This document shows, in pieces, positions 6,671 through 14,884 of a stretch of DNA of 16,766 nucleotides (the stretch's first letter is position 1; each line of letters begins with the position of its first letter). The notes beneath the pieces are model-generated. The model was not told the origin of the DNA and searched no databases. It was given only the letters and a program-made list of their open reading frames with translations. Where the stretch lies: NCBI GenBank assembly GCA_038118725.1, contig JAYOIK010000093.1:1-16766 (forward strand), given 5' to 3'. The DNA comes from JADHLJ01 sp038118725 (GTDB lineage Bacteria > Pseudomonadota > Alphaproteobacteria > Thalassobaculales > Thalassobaculaceae). Both the position numbers and the translations under genes were made by a program.

Positions 6671-7930
6671 ATGAGTGTTCGCCCGGCTAGCGGACGCCGG
6701 ATCGATGGCGCCTGGGCCTGGGTGGTCGCCGGCGCCGCTTTCACGCTGATGTTCATAGGTTATGGCGCGGCGTACAGTTTCGGCGTGTTCTTCAAGCCCT
6801 TGGCCGAGACCTTCGCCGCCGATCGGGCGGAAACGTCCTTGGTCTTCTCGATCATCGGCGGCACCTACTCGACCATGGGTATCTTGAGTGGCCCGGCGGC
6901 GGATCGGTTCGGGACCCGCCCGGTATGCCTGTTCGGCATGTTGGGACTGGGAGTCGGGCTAATCTACGCGAGCGGGGCCGAGGTCCTGTGGCAGGTCTAT
7001 ATCGGGTTTGGGATCGGCGTTTCGCTGGGCATCGGATGCATCTTCGCGCCGGCCAATGCCGGGCTCCAGCGCTGGTTCACCCGCAACCGCGGCCTGGCAT
7101 CGGGCCTGGCCACGACCGGCGTCGGCATCAGCATCCTCGTGCTACCTCCCGCCGCGGCCGCCTTGATCGATTTGTGGGACTGGCGAGACACGATGTGGGC
7201 GCTTGGCGCGCTGGCTCTCGTGCTTGGCTCTCTGGCCGCCGGTTTCATGGGCGATCCAGGCCCAGGCGCTCAGCCTCCGTCCGAGGGCGCCGCACCCCAC
7301 GCGCGTGGCTTTGACCTTCGAAAAGCGCTCCTCAGCCGTGGTTTTGTCATGCTTTGGCTGTCCTCGATGCTGTGCTGCGCCGGGATTTTCGTACCCTTCG
7401 TCCACCTCGTGGCCTATTCGATCGACCACGGCCTCGGCGAGGGAACCGGGGTTTTTCTGATCACCATGATTGGCGCGAGCAGTCTTTTCGGGCGCGTGGT
7501 TCTGACCGCGGCGGCGGACCGGTTGGGCCGGCGGAATTCCATGGTCGCCATGTATCTCGCGATGGGTATCGGGTTTTTGATCTGGCGGATCGCGGATGAC
7601 AATACGACGATCCTGACCACTTTCGCGGTTCTTTTTGGCGTCGGATACGGCGGCTATGTCGCGATGATCGCACCCATTCTGGCGGAATATTTCGGCGTCC
7701 GAAAAATCGGCAGCCTCTTGGGATGCTTCATGTCCAGCATCGCCATCGGTGGTTCTCTCGGACCGTGGCTTTCCGGATACGCCTTCGATATCTCCGGGAG
7801 TTACGACTTGCCGATACTGGCCGTCGGTCTCCTCGGCGTTCTGGCGGCCACGTTCGCCGCCGCCATGCCCGGACGATCCTATCCCGTCGGCACCTTCGAA
7901 CGAACGAGCATCGGAAAAGACGCGCCTTAG
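6671..7930 (+). CDS. MFS transporter, monocarboxylate-transporter-like
   Basis: A 419-residue inner-membrane protein with about twelve hydrophobic segments in two halves, split by a hydrophilic loop near residues 195-218 (GDPGPGAQPPSEG...). The major-facilitator signature appears after TM2 as GPAADRFGTRPV and again in the second half as TAAADRLGRRNSMV. The N-terminal RIDGAWAWVVAGAAF with YGAAYSFGVFFKPL resembles the monocarboxylate/oxalate branch of MFS carriers, which suggests an organic-acid substrate; this is a subfamily inference. No strong Shine-Dalgarno site precedes the ATG, and translation may depend on the NTF2-like gene 22 bases upstream. Its stop codon overlaps the stop of tpiA on the other strand (7927-7930). 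Confidence 0.88.
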   Translation: MSVRPASGRRIDGAWAWVVAGAAFTLMFIGYGAAYSFGVFFKPLAETFAADRAETSLVFSIIGGTYSTMGILSGPAADRFGTRPVCLFGMLGLGVGLIYASGAEVLWQVYIGFGIGVSLGIGCIFAPANAGLQRWFTRNRGLASGLATTGVGISILVLPPAAAALIDLWDWRDTMWALGALALVLGSLAAGFMGDPGPGAQPPSEGAAPHARGFDLRKALLSRGFVMLWLSSMLCCAGIFVPFVHLVAYSIDHGLGEGTGVFLITMIGASSLFGRVVLTAAADRLGRRNSMVAMYLAMGIGFLIWRIADDNTTILTTFAVLFGVGYGGYVAMIAPILAEYFGVRKIGSLLGCFMSSIAIGGSLGPWLSGYAFDISGSYDLPILAVGLLGVLAATFAAAMPGRSYPVGTFERTSIGKDAP

Positions 7931-8670
7931 ACCGGCGCCGCCTCGGCGATGGCGATGAAATCCTCGGCGACCAGGCTCGCGCCGCCGACCAACGCACCGC
8001 CGACGTCATTCACCGACAGGATCTCCTTGGCGTTACCCGGCTTGACGGATCCACCGTAAAGAATACGCACGGCGTCGCCGTCGCCCATGATCTGGCCGAG
8101 CACGCCGCGGGCATGGCCGTGGATCTCGGCGATATCATCGGTGGTCGCGGTCTTGCCTGTGCCGATCGCCCAGACCGGCTCATAGGCGACGACCGTATTC
8201 GCCGCGCCGGCGCCCTCGGGAACCGAGCCCCTGATCTGCGCCTCGACAACCACCGTCGCCTGGCCCGCATCGCGTTCGGCCTCGGTCTCGCCGACACAGA
8301 TGATCGCGATCAGTCCCGCCGCCTGTGCCGCCTCGGCCTTGGCGCGGACAACCGCGTCGCTCTCCCCGTGATCGGCCCGGCGCTCGGAATGGCCGACAAT
8401 GACATAGCCACAGCCGATATCCGCCAGCATCGCCGCGGAGATATCGCCGGTATGCGCGCCCGAGGCCTTGGCGTGGCAATCCTGACCACCGAGACCCAGC
8501 GAGGATCCATCGAGGCACGCCGCCACGGGCCCCAGCAATTGCGCCGGTGGACATATGGCCATGTCGACGCCCTTGTCGCCGTTCATGTAACCGGCGAGCA
8601 CCGTCGCGAGCGCCGTGCCGTCGGCCTTCAACAGGTTCATTTTCCAATTGCCCGCGATGAGTGAACGCAT
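7927..8670 (-). CDS. tpiA: Triosephosphate isomerase
   Basis: Interconverts dihydroxyacetone phosphate and glyceraldehyde 3-phosphate in glycolysis and gluconeogenesis. From ATG 8670 the protein has 247 residues, the normal length. The N-terminus MRSLIAGNWKMN carries Asn8 and Lys10. GHSERR holds the electrophile His94, and AYEPVWAIGTGKTA holds the catalytic base Glu164 and flexible loop 6. YGGSVKPGN and GGALVGGASL bind phosphate. The start is not fully settled: AGGAG (8683-8687) is 12 bases from ATG 8670, six from a TTG at 8676 and three from a GTG at 8679. ATG gives the usual family N-terminus. It is transcribed divergently from ppiD, a neighbourhood I recall from other alphaproteobacteria, and its stop overlaps that of the MFS gene. 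Confidence 0.97.
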   Translation of the reverse strand: MRSLIAGNWKMNLLKADGTALATVLAGYMNGDKGVDMAICPPAQLLGPVAACLDGSSLGLGGQDCHAKASGAHTGDISAAMLADIGCGYVIVGHSERRADHGESDAVVRAKAEAAQAAGLIAIICVGETEAERDAGQATVVVEAQIRGSVPEGAGAANTVVAYEPVWAIGTGKTATTDDIAEIHGHARGVLGQIMGDGDAVRILYGGSVKPGNAKEILSVNDVGGALVGGASLVAEDFIAIAEAAPV

Positions 8671-8818
8671 AGTCAACACCTGCTCCTAGTGAGATATCCA
8701 TTGGGTCGAGACCCGACCAGTTTGTCCTCTACCACGCGGCATTCGCGTCTCCAAGCCACGATGCCGCTCCATTCGGGTCATTTTCGAGTGATTCCCTTGA
8801 AAAACGGGAAAAACCAAG

Positions 8819-8848
8819 TTGCCCCGCACCCCGCCCGGAACGTAGTAT
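8819..8848 (+). promoter_or_regulatory. Candidate promoter for ppiD-trpE
   Basis: TTGCCC (8819-8824), 18 bases, TAGTAT (8843-8848), in the divergent tpiA/ppiD spacer. It would give a leader of about 67 bases before ATG 8922. I looked for a tryptophan-rich leader peptide or attenuator hairpins in this spacer and saw none. Confidence 0.5.
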
Positions 8849-8921
8849 GCCGCGCTTCGCAGGGTGCCGGTTTCCGGCGCTGGACTTTGTCGCGACCCCT
8901 TGAAGGGAGCCGCTTTCGGCC

Positions 8922-10817
8922 ATGCTTCAGTTCATCCGTTCCAAGGTCACCTCGATCTTCATCAAGGTGTTGTTCTGTGTCCTGATCCTGAGCTTCGCGA
9001 TCTGGGGCATCGGCGATATTTTCCTCGGCAGTCCGGGTGGCCGGGCGGCGGTCGAGGTCGGCGAGGTCAGCTACAATTCGGCCGAGGTCCTGGATCAGTT
9101 CGATCGGGCGCGGCGCGCCATGCGGCTGCCGCCGGAATATGACGAGGCCCTGCGCCCGCAAATCCTGGACTCGGTCATCGACTCCCTGACGGAAAGCGGT
9201 CTCTACGAAGCCGAGAGCCGCGGCATGCGAATGGCCGTGGGAGAGGAAGCCCTCAAACAATGGGTAGCCTCCGCGCCCGCCTTCCGTGACCAATTGGGGC
9301 AGTTCAACCCGGATGTCTTTCGCCAGACCTTGTTCAACGCCGGCCTGAGCGAGGCCGAGTTCTTTCAGACCCTGCAAAGCGATATCAAGCGCGATCAGAT
9401 CAATGCCGCCGTCGCGGGCGAAGCCACGCTACCGAACACCCTCGCCGAAACCCTGTTCGCCTTCCGCGCCGAGCGCCGTCGCGCCGACGTGGTTTGGGTC
9501 TCCGTCGATTCCATCAGCGAGATTCCGGAGCCAAGCGCCGAGGAACTCAACGCCCACTACAGCGACAACCAGGACGCCTATATGGCGCCGGAATATCGCG
9601 GCGCCACTTTTGTGGCCTTGACGCCCGACGAGTTGGCCAAGGAAATCCTGATCCCCGAGGAGGATCTGCGCGCGGAATACGACTCCCGCCAGGCGGAGTT
9701 CGGCACACCGGCGACTCGCGATCTGGTGCAGTATATCTTCGCCGATGAGGCCGCCGCCGCCGCGGCGATCGCCGCGCTCACCGGTCCTTTGGACATCGAC
9801 GGCATGGCCGCCGCGCTTGAAGCGGCGGCGGGCGCCGATAGTTCGATCGCGCTCGGCAACATCGCCGCTTTCGATCTGGCCGACGAGAGCGAGCGGCGAG
9901 CCGCCTTCGACGCCGAGACCGGCACCGTCAGCGCGCCCGTGGAAACGCCTTTCGGCTGGAAGGTCTTTCTCGTCAAATCCGCGACCGAGGAATCGGTGCG
10001 CCCCTTCGATGAGGTGAAGGAAGGCATCCGCCTGGAAATCGCGCGGGAAAAGGCGCTGGACGCCCTGTTCGAGCTCTCCAACGCCTTCCAGGACGCGCTC
10101 GCCGGAGGCTCCACCATCGCCGAGGCGGCGCGCGAGATCGACGTGGAAGTCCGCAAGGTCGATGCCGTCGACGCCTCCGGTCGTGGCCAGGACGGAAACT
10201 CCGTCGAGGGCATCCCCCCCGGTCGGCGGTTCCTGGCGACCCTGTTCGAAACCAGCAAGGATGCCCAAAGCGATCTCGTTGAATCCGAGGATGGCGGCTA
10301 CTTCCTTCTCGAGGTCGACCGCATCGCGCCGACGCGCCTGCGCGACTTCGCCGAGGTGCGCGACGCGGTGGTCACGAGCTGGCGAGCCGAGCGTCGCGGC
10401 ATCCTCGCTAATCAGGTCGCGGGCCGGATCGCCGAGCAATCGAAAGCGGGCGTCGGTCTAAAGGCCGCCGCCGAGGCGATGGGCTACAGCGTCGTTTCCG
10501 TCGGCCCCTTCGACAGGAGCGGTGAAGGTTATGATAGCACCCACTACCCGGCGGATCTGGCGCCCATCGTCTTCGAACTCGCCACCGGCGACGTCGGGTT
10601 GGCGGATTCATCCACCGGCACCGCCGTCGCGGCGCTGGTCGAGGTGATCGCGGCCAATCGCGAGGAACAGAGGGGTACTTGGGAGCAAGTGGTCCAGGAG
10701 CTTTCCTCCTCGGCGCGTCAGGACTACGAAGACACCTATCTTTCGAGCCTGCGCGGCCGGCACGGCGTCAGTATCGATCGTGGCTATATCGACGCTCTCA
10801 TGGCGGAGTCTCAATGA
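8922..10817 (+). CDS. ppiD: PpiD/SurA-like periplasmic folding factor (SurA-N and parvulin domains)
   Basis: A 631-residue inner-membrane-anchored periplasmic chaperone, close in size to E. coli PpiD (623). A single N-terminal anchor spans about residues 13-34 (IKVLFCVLILSFAIWGIGDI) with a short basic cytoplasmic tail. A SurA-N-like helical domain follows (about 36-175; EVLDQFDRARRAM, LTESGLYEAESRGM, FNPDVFRQTLFNAGLSEAEF). A parvulin-like region lies at about 225-350, where PVETPFGWKVFLVKS resembles the conserved parvulin strand. The domain looks divergent and isomerase activity is not assured; relatives in this position act mainly as chaperones at the Sec exit. AAGGGAG lies upstream at a long 12-base spacing. 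Its stop overlaps the trpE start as ATGA. Confidence 0.88.
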   Translation: MLQFIRSKVTSIFIKVLFCVLILSFAIWGIGDIFLGSPGGRAAVEVGEVSYNSAEVLDQFDRARRAMRLPPEYDEALRPQILDSVIDSLTESGLYEAESRGMRMAVGEEALKQWVASAPAFRDQLGQFNPDVFRQTLFNAGLSEAEFFQTLQSDIKRDQINAAVAGEATLPNTLAETLFAFRAERRRADVVWVSVDSISEIPEPSAEELNAHYSDNQDAYMAPEYRGATFVALTPDELAKEILIPEEDLRAEYDSRQAEFGTPATRDLVQYIFADEAAAAAAIAALTGPLDIDGMAAALEAAAGADSSIALGNIAAFDLADESERRAAFDAETGTVSAPVETPFGWKVFLVKSATEESVRPFDEVKEGIRLEIAREKALDALFELSNAFQDALAGGSTIAEAAREIDVEVRKVDAVDASGRGQDGNSVEGIPPGRRFLATLFETSKDAQSDLVESEDGGYFLLEVDRIAPTRLRDFAEVRDAVVTSWRAERRGILANQVAGRIAEQSKAGVGLKAAAEAMGYSVVSVGPFDRSGEGYDSTHYPADLAPIVFELATGDVGLADSSTGTAVAALVEVIAANREEQRGTWEQVVQELSSSARQDYEDTYLSSLRGRHGVSIDRGYIDALMAESQ

Positions 10818-12322
10818 ACGTCCTTCCCGCCGCCGACACCTTCGCGAGCCTTCACGCCGAGAACCGCCCGCAGGTCGTGTGGACGACCCTGGTCGCGGAT
10901 CTGGAAACCCCGGTTTCCGCGATGCTCAAACTGGCCGACGGTCGCGCGAACGCCTTTCTGCTTGAATCGGTCGAGGGTGGGTCCGTGCGCGGACGCTTCT
11001 CGATCATCGGCATGCGTCCGGATCTGATCTGGCGCTTCAAGAAAAAGCAGGCCGAGATCAACCGGAACGCCCGTGTCGACCTCGATACGTTCGAGCCCTG
11101 CGCCGAGCCGCCGATGCAGGCGCTGCGGGCATTGGTCGAGGAATCCCGCATCGAGCTGCCGGCGGAACTGCCGCCGATGGCCTCCGGGCTTTTCGGCTAT
11201 ATGGGATATGATTCCGTTCGCCTGACCGAGGATATACCGGACGACAATCCCGACCATCTGCAGGTTCCGGACGGCCTGTTCCTGCGGCCGACACTAATCT
11301 GCATTTTCGACCGGCTCGAGGATATCGTCACCATCGTCACGCCGGTCTGGCCGAATGACGGGATGAGCGCCGAGGCGGCCTATACCGCGGCCCGAACGCG
11401 GCTCGCCGACGCGGTCGCGGACTTTCAGCGCAGCCTTCCCTACCGGCGCGAAAGCGGCTCGGGTGACATGGAGATGCCGGAGCCGACATCGAACACCACG
11501 CGCGAGCGTTTCCACGAGATGGTCGAGCAGTCGAAGGCCTATATCCAGGCCGGCGACGCCTTCCAGATCGTGCCGTCACAGCGCTTCTCGGTCCCGTTCA
11601 ATCTGCCGCCGATGGCGCTGTATCGTTCGCTTCGCCGGTTGAACCCATCGCCCTATCTGTTCTTCTTTGATTTCGGCGATTTTTCCATCGTCGGGTCCAG
11701 TCCCGAGATCCTGGTGACCCTGCGCGACGGTCGCGTCACCCTGCGCCCACTCGCCGGGACCCGCCGTCGAGGCGCCAATGCCGAAGAGGATCGGGCGCTT
11801 GCCGAGGAACTACTGAGCGATCCCAAGGAACGGGCCGAGCATCTCATGCTGTTGGATCTCGGGCGCAACGATGTCGGACGCGTCTCAAAGATCGGCAGTG
11901 TCGACGTGGTTGAGCAGTTCGTGATCGAGTACTACTCCCACGTCATGCACATCGCCAGCCATGTCGAGGGCGATATCCAGGACGGCCTCGACGCGCTTGA
12001 TGCACTGGCCGCGGGATTTCCCGCCGGGACGGTCTCGGGCGCGCCGAAGGTGCGGGCCATGGAGATCATTGATGAGTTGGAACACTCCCGTCGCGGCGTC
12101 TATGCCGGCGCCGTCGGGTATTTCAGCGCCAACGGCACCATGGACACCTGCATCGCGCTCAGAACCGCCCTGGTCAAGGACGGCGTCATGTATGTCCAGG
12201 CCGGCGGCGGTGTCGTCGCCGACAGCAATCCAGAAGATGAGTATCAGGAGTCCGTCAACAAGGCGAAAGCCCTGTTCCGCGCCGCGCAAGAGGCCGTGCG
12301 CTACGCCGCGCGTACCGGCTGA
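10814..12322 (+). CDS. trpE: Anthranilate synthase component I
   Basis: Converts chorismate and ammonia (or glutamine-derived ammonia from TrpG) to anthranilate, the first step of tryptophan synthesis. It has 502 residues. The N-terminal LLES (49-52) is the tryptophan feedback site. The chorismate-binding domain carries FQIVPSQRF (250-258), SSPEIL (295-300), LRPLAGTRRRG (310-320), HLMLLDLGRNDVGR (343-356), FPAGTVSGAPKVRAMEIIDE (402-421), GYFSANGTMDTCIALRT and YVQAGGGVVADS (460-471). These features distinguish it from PabB and from isochorismate synthases. ATG 10814 lies in the ATGA shared with the ppiD stop; the frame is open upstream, but only from overlap with ppiD. No trpG follows: the next gene is on the opposite strand. 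Confidence 0.97.
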   Translation: MNVLPAADTFASLHAENRPQVVWTTLVADLETPVSAMLKLADGRANAFLLESVEGGSVRGRFSIIGMRPDLIWRFKKKQAEINRNARVDLDTFEPCAEPPMQALRALVEESRIELPAELPPMASGLFGYMGYDSVRLTEDIPDDNPDHLQVPDGLFLRPTLICIFDRLEDIVTIVTPVWPNDGMSAEAAYTAARTRLADAVADFQRSLPYRRESGSGDMEMPEPTSNTTRERFHEMVEQSKAYIQAGDAFQIVPSQRFSVPFNLPPMALYRSLRRLNPSPYLFFFDFGDFSIVGSSPEILVTLRDGRVTLRPLAGTRRRGANAEEDRALAEELLSDPKERAEHLMLLDLGRNDVGRVSKIGSVDVVEQFVIEYYSHVMHIASHVEGDIQDGLDALDALAAGFPAGTVSGAPKVRAMEIIDELEHSRRGVYAGAVGYFSANGTMDTCIALRTALVKDGVMYVQAGGGVVADSNPEDEYQESVNKAKALFRAAQEAVRYAARTG

Positions 12323-12340
12323 GGCCGGCGAGCCGCCGCC

Positions 12341-13561
12341 CTACTCCGCGGGTTGCGGCCGTTCCTTCTCAAGCACGACCGAACCGCCATCCCCCTTGCC
12401 CGGCAATAGCGCCGCCGCCAAGGCCGCCGCGACCGCGAGAACGGCAAGCACCACGAACAGCATGACGAAACCGCCGGTTTCCTTGTGAATCCAGGCGATA
12501 AGCGGCACCGCCGCGGCCGCGACGCCGAGAGTCAGCACGAATTTCACGCCAAATGCCGTTGAGCGCCATTTCGGCGGCGAGTACCGAGCGAACAGGCTGT
12601 TCTCCGTCGGCGAGCCAATGGTGTTCGAGACCACCATCGCGGCGGCGACCGGCAGAAGAAGCGCGCTATCCAAGCTCGCGGCGATCAACAACAAAGGCGC
12701 TTGGAGAATCCAGCAGGTCAGATAGACCCGCTTCATTTCAAACCGGTCGGCGAGCCAGCCGCCGAGCAATTGCGCCGCGCCGGAGACGAAGTAAACCGCC
12801 GAGACCAAGGCGCCGATCCCGAGCAATCCCTCTCCGAGATAGTCGGACAGGCGGGTCTCGAACATCTTCGGCAGGGCAAAGGATGTCGCCTGATAGATCA
12901 GCCCGGTACAGGACACCGTAATCAATAACAGCAACGCGCCGCGCTTCATGTCTCCCTTGCTCGCCTCGCGTGGCGCCGTCGCCATCTGGATTTTGTCATC
13001 GACCATCCGGCCGGTCGAGATCAAGGCCCACAGCCCAAGACCGACGCCGATACTGACCACCCCCGGCACGATGAAGGCGACGCGCCAGGACCATAGATCC
13101 GTCAATCCGCTGGCCAGGAGCGGCGCCAGGCCGACCCCGATACTGCCGAACACGCCGTTCAACCCCAGCGCCTTGCCCCGGTTCACCACCTTGCGAACCA
13201 CCCAGGCGATGCCCACGGGATGATAGATCGAGCCGAACAGGCCGATCAGGGCTAGACCGGCGGCGATCTGGAACAAGCTCATCGCCATACCGGTCAAGAT
13301 TGAGCCCACGCCGGTGCCGATGAAGAACAGCACCATCATTCGCGACGCACTCCACTTATCGCCGAGATACCCGGCCGGAAGCGCCGCCGCGCCGAACAAA
13401 ATGTTGCCGATCAGCATCAAGACGATGAGCTCGTGATACGGTGCCGCGAATTCACTCTCCAGCGCCAGGACCACCGTCGGATAGATCAGCATGAAGAAGT
13501 GCGAAAAAGCGTGGCCACCACTGGAAAAGGCGAGCGTCAGCCGGCTATTGCGGTCATCCAT
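12341..13561 (-). CDS. MFS transporter, Fsr-like (fosmidomycin-resistance-like)
   Basis: A 406-residue inner-membrane protein with about twelve hydrophobic segments and a hydrophilic mid-loop near residues 186-205. The start HAFSHFFMLIYPTVVLAL, the loop PAGYLGDKWSASRMM (MFS signature region after TM2) and GLFGSIYHPVG in TM4 resemble the Fsr branch of exporters, which has a related 'G-S-x-F/Y-H-P' motif. The second half repeats the signature as GGWLADRFEMKRVY. Substrate cannot be read from sequence; antibiotic or metabolite efflux is possible. No good Shine-Dalgarno site precedes the ATG. The gene converges on trpE with 18 bases between stops and separates trpE from whatever used to follow it. 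Confidence 0.87.
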   Translation of the reverse strand: MDDRNSRLTLAFSSGGHAFSHFFMLIYPTVVLALESEFAAPYHELIVLMLIGNILFGAAALPAGYLGDKWSASRMMVLFFIGTGVGSILTGMAMSLFQIAAGLALIGLFGSIYHPVGIAWVVRKVVNRGKALGLNGVFGSIGVGLAPLLASGLTDLWSWRVAFIVPGVVSIGVGLGLWALISTGRMVDDKIQMATAPREASKGDMKRGALLLLITVSCTGLIYQATSFALPKMFETRLSDYLGEGLLGIGALVSAVYFVSGAAQLLGGWLADRFEMKRVYLTCWILQAPLLLIAASLDSALLLPVAAAMVVSNTIGSPTENSLFARYSPPKWRSTAFGVKFVLTLGVAAAAVPLIAWIHKETGGFVMLFVVLAVLAVAAALAAALLPGKGDGGSVVLEKERPQPAE

Positions 13562-13664
13562 GAGGCGGGGTATCCAAACGGCGTGGGGAGATTTCTTGAA
13601 ACGTCATGGACTTTACCTCCAACCGGGACAAAGGAACAGATCTCCCGGTGACCATATCCCGGGT

Positions 13665-13692
13665 TTGACAGCCCTCATCCAATGGTTAGGAT
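13665..13692 (+). promoter_or_regulatory. Strong promoter for the small gene at 13700
   Basis: A perfect TTGACA (13665-13670), 16 bases, TAGGAT (13687-13692). The predicted transcription start, about seven bases after the -10, falls at 13699-13700, on the start codon, so the message would have little or no 5' leader. Confidence 0.6.
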
Positions 13693-13699
13693 CGGCCCC

Positions 13700-13999
13700 A
13701 TGCCGCGTTCGAAAACTCCATCCCCTTCCAATGACGACACCGCCCCCGAGGCCTCCTCGGGCATTGGCGCGACTAGGAACGGTCCGACAAGAGCCCAGCA
13801 GGCCTGGCTCAAGCGCGGCCTCGGCCAACCCGGCGGCAAGCTTCCCCTGTTCGACCGCAATGGCCAGAGTGTCAGCCCGCGCCTGGTGAGAGCCTGCCTC
13901 GAGAAGGGCTGGGCGGAGCCATGGTTCAGCAATCCACTGAAGCCGGATTGGCTGGTTTGCAAGCTCACCGAGACGGGGCGCGGCATTGCCGCGGGATAA
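13700..13999 (+). CDS. Small winged-helix-like protein of unknown function
   Basis: A 99-residue basic protein. Residues 1-28 are Ser/Pro/Ala-rich and probably disordered. The folded part begins TRAQQAWLKRGLGQPGGKLP and continues LVRACLEKGWAEPWFSNPL and KPDWLVCKLTETGRGIA. The ending 'V-x-K-L-T-E-T-G-R' after a helix and a short hairpin is like the wing and last helix of MarR/PadR-type winged-helix proteins, so DNA binding is a reasonable guess. I recall similar unnamed proteins in alphaproteobacteria but no function. ATG 13700 is preferred over in-frame ATG 13682 because the promoter at 13665-13692 covers 13682. It stands alone, divergent from the Fsr-like gene and convergent with the hydrolase gene. 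Confidence 0.7.
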   Translation: MPRSKTPSPSNDDTAPEASSGIGATRNGPTRAQQAWLKRGLGQPGGKLPLFDRNGQSVSPRLVRACLEKGWAEPWFSNPLKPDWLVCKLTETGRGIAAG

Positions 14000-14020
14000 C
14001 GACCTCGCCGCCCCCGGTCG

Positions 14021-14884
14021 CTATCCGCGGATCATCTTGACCAATAGCTCGTTGAACAGATCCGCGGCCTCGTATTGAGTCCAATGACCGGCGCCCTCGA
14101 TGACCTCGATCCGCGCGTCTGGCCGCTCATCCCTCAACATATCGATCCGCATCTCCAGCATACCCGCCGTCGTGCGATCGAGATCGCCCCAGACCGCGTT
14201 CACCGGGGCCAGGATGTTTTCCAAGGCTTCCATCAGACGCATGGTCATCGAGATCGGACGTGACAGCGTCCGCGCCCTGAGCGAGTTGCCGCGCTGAATA
14301 TGGATCGCCAATTCGCCGACATTCTCGGGATCGGCAAGCATCAGCCATGCCATGTTGTTGGCCGCCGCGTGGCGAAGCTCATCCGGCGCCATGTCCGGAT
14401 GGATCTTGATCATCTGGTCGGGCCCGCGCTCCCGGGGCCCGAACCCCGCGGCCCCGACGATGTTAAAGCTACCCAGGGACGGCCCCAGCATCTCGGCGAC
14501 CGCCGCGCCGACGACAGAGCCGAACGAGAAGCCGCAGAGATGCACGAGATCCTCGCCGCCGACCAGGCTCTTGATCCCATAGTGGACGATCTCGGCGAGA
14601 CCATCCGCCGTATAGGGCGGACCGGGGTCGGCGCTGTCGCCCAGCCCGGGCAGGTCCGCGACGATCACACGGAACCCGGCTTCGGCAAGCGGTTCCACAT
14701 TGCGGCACCAATGGTTCCAGGCGCCATGACCGCCATGCAGTAAAATCAGGGGCTCGCCGTCGCCCCAGACATGCCAGACCATGGCGCCATCGGCGCACAG
14801 GGTTTCGCGGCGTTCGGCGCGGCTTGCGATATCGGCGAGCCAACCCTCGGGATCAGCCTCGGCCTCGGGAATAAGCGCGCGCAT
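14021..14884 (-). CDS. Alpha/beta-fold hydrolase
   Basis: A 287-residue cytoplasmic hydrolase without signal peptide. The oxyanion segment LILLHGGHGAWNHW (HGG 50-52) is followed by VIVADLPGLGDS, the nucleophile elbow GFSFG (Ser120), VWGDLDRTTAGM with the likely acid Asp234, and GAGHW with His267, so the full triad is present. It resembles the MhpC/BphD group of C-C bond and ester hydrolases, which is a fold-level similarity and not a substrate call. ATG 14884 shares one base with the dehydrogenase stop (TGATG) and GAGGG lies a few bases upstream, inside the dehydrogenase gene. The two are almost surely one translational unit. A longer TTG start one codon upstream is possible but unlikely. Confidence 0.92.
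   Translation of the reverse strand: MRALIPEAEADPEGWLADIASRAERRETLCADGAMVWHVWGDGEPLILLHGGHGAWNHWCRNVEPLAEAGFRVIVADLPGLGDSADPGPPYTADGLAEIVHYGIKSLVGGEDLVHLCGFSFGSVVGAAVAEMLGPSLGSFNIVGAAGFGPRERGPDQMIKIHPDMAPDELRHAAANNMAWLMLADPENVGELAIHIQRGNSLRARTLSRPISMTMRLMEALENILAPVNAVWGDLDRTTAGMLEMRIDMLRDERPDARIEVIEGAGHWTQYEAADLFNELLVKMIRG

Noticed and set aside
7723..8664. 313-codon plus-strand frame over the end of the MFS gene and tpiA
   Set aside because: It runs antisense to the complete triosephosphate isomerase and out of frame with the MFS gene, and has no domain of its own.
8680..8921. Tryptophan attenuator or leader peptide upstream of ppiD-trpE
   Set aside because: No short frame with clustered Trp codons and no alternative hairpins with a T-run were found in this spacer.
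9429..10439. 336-codon minus-strand frame inside ppiD
   Set aside because: Shadow frame arising from GC-rich codon structure; no Shine-Dalgarno site or family match, whereas the plus strand has anchor and SurA-like domains.
13675..13986. Minus-strand frame opposite the small gene at 13700
   Set aside because: The plus frame has a near-consensus promoter and motif-like conserved segments; the minus frame reads as Pro/Arg/Ser-rich filler.
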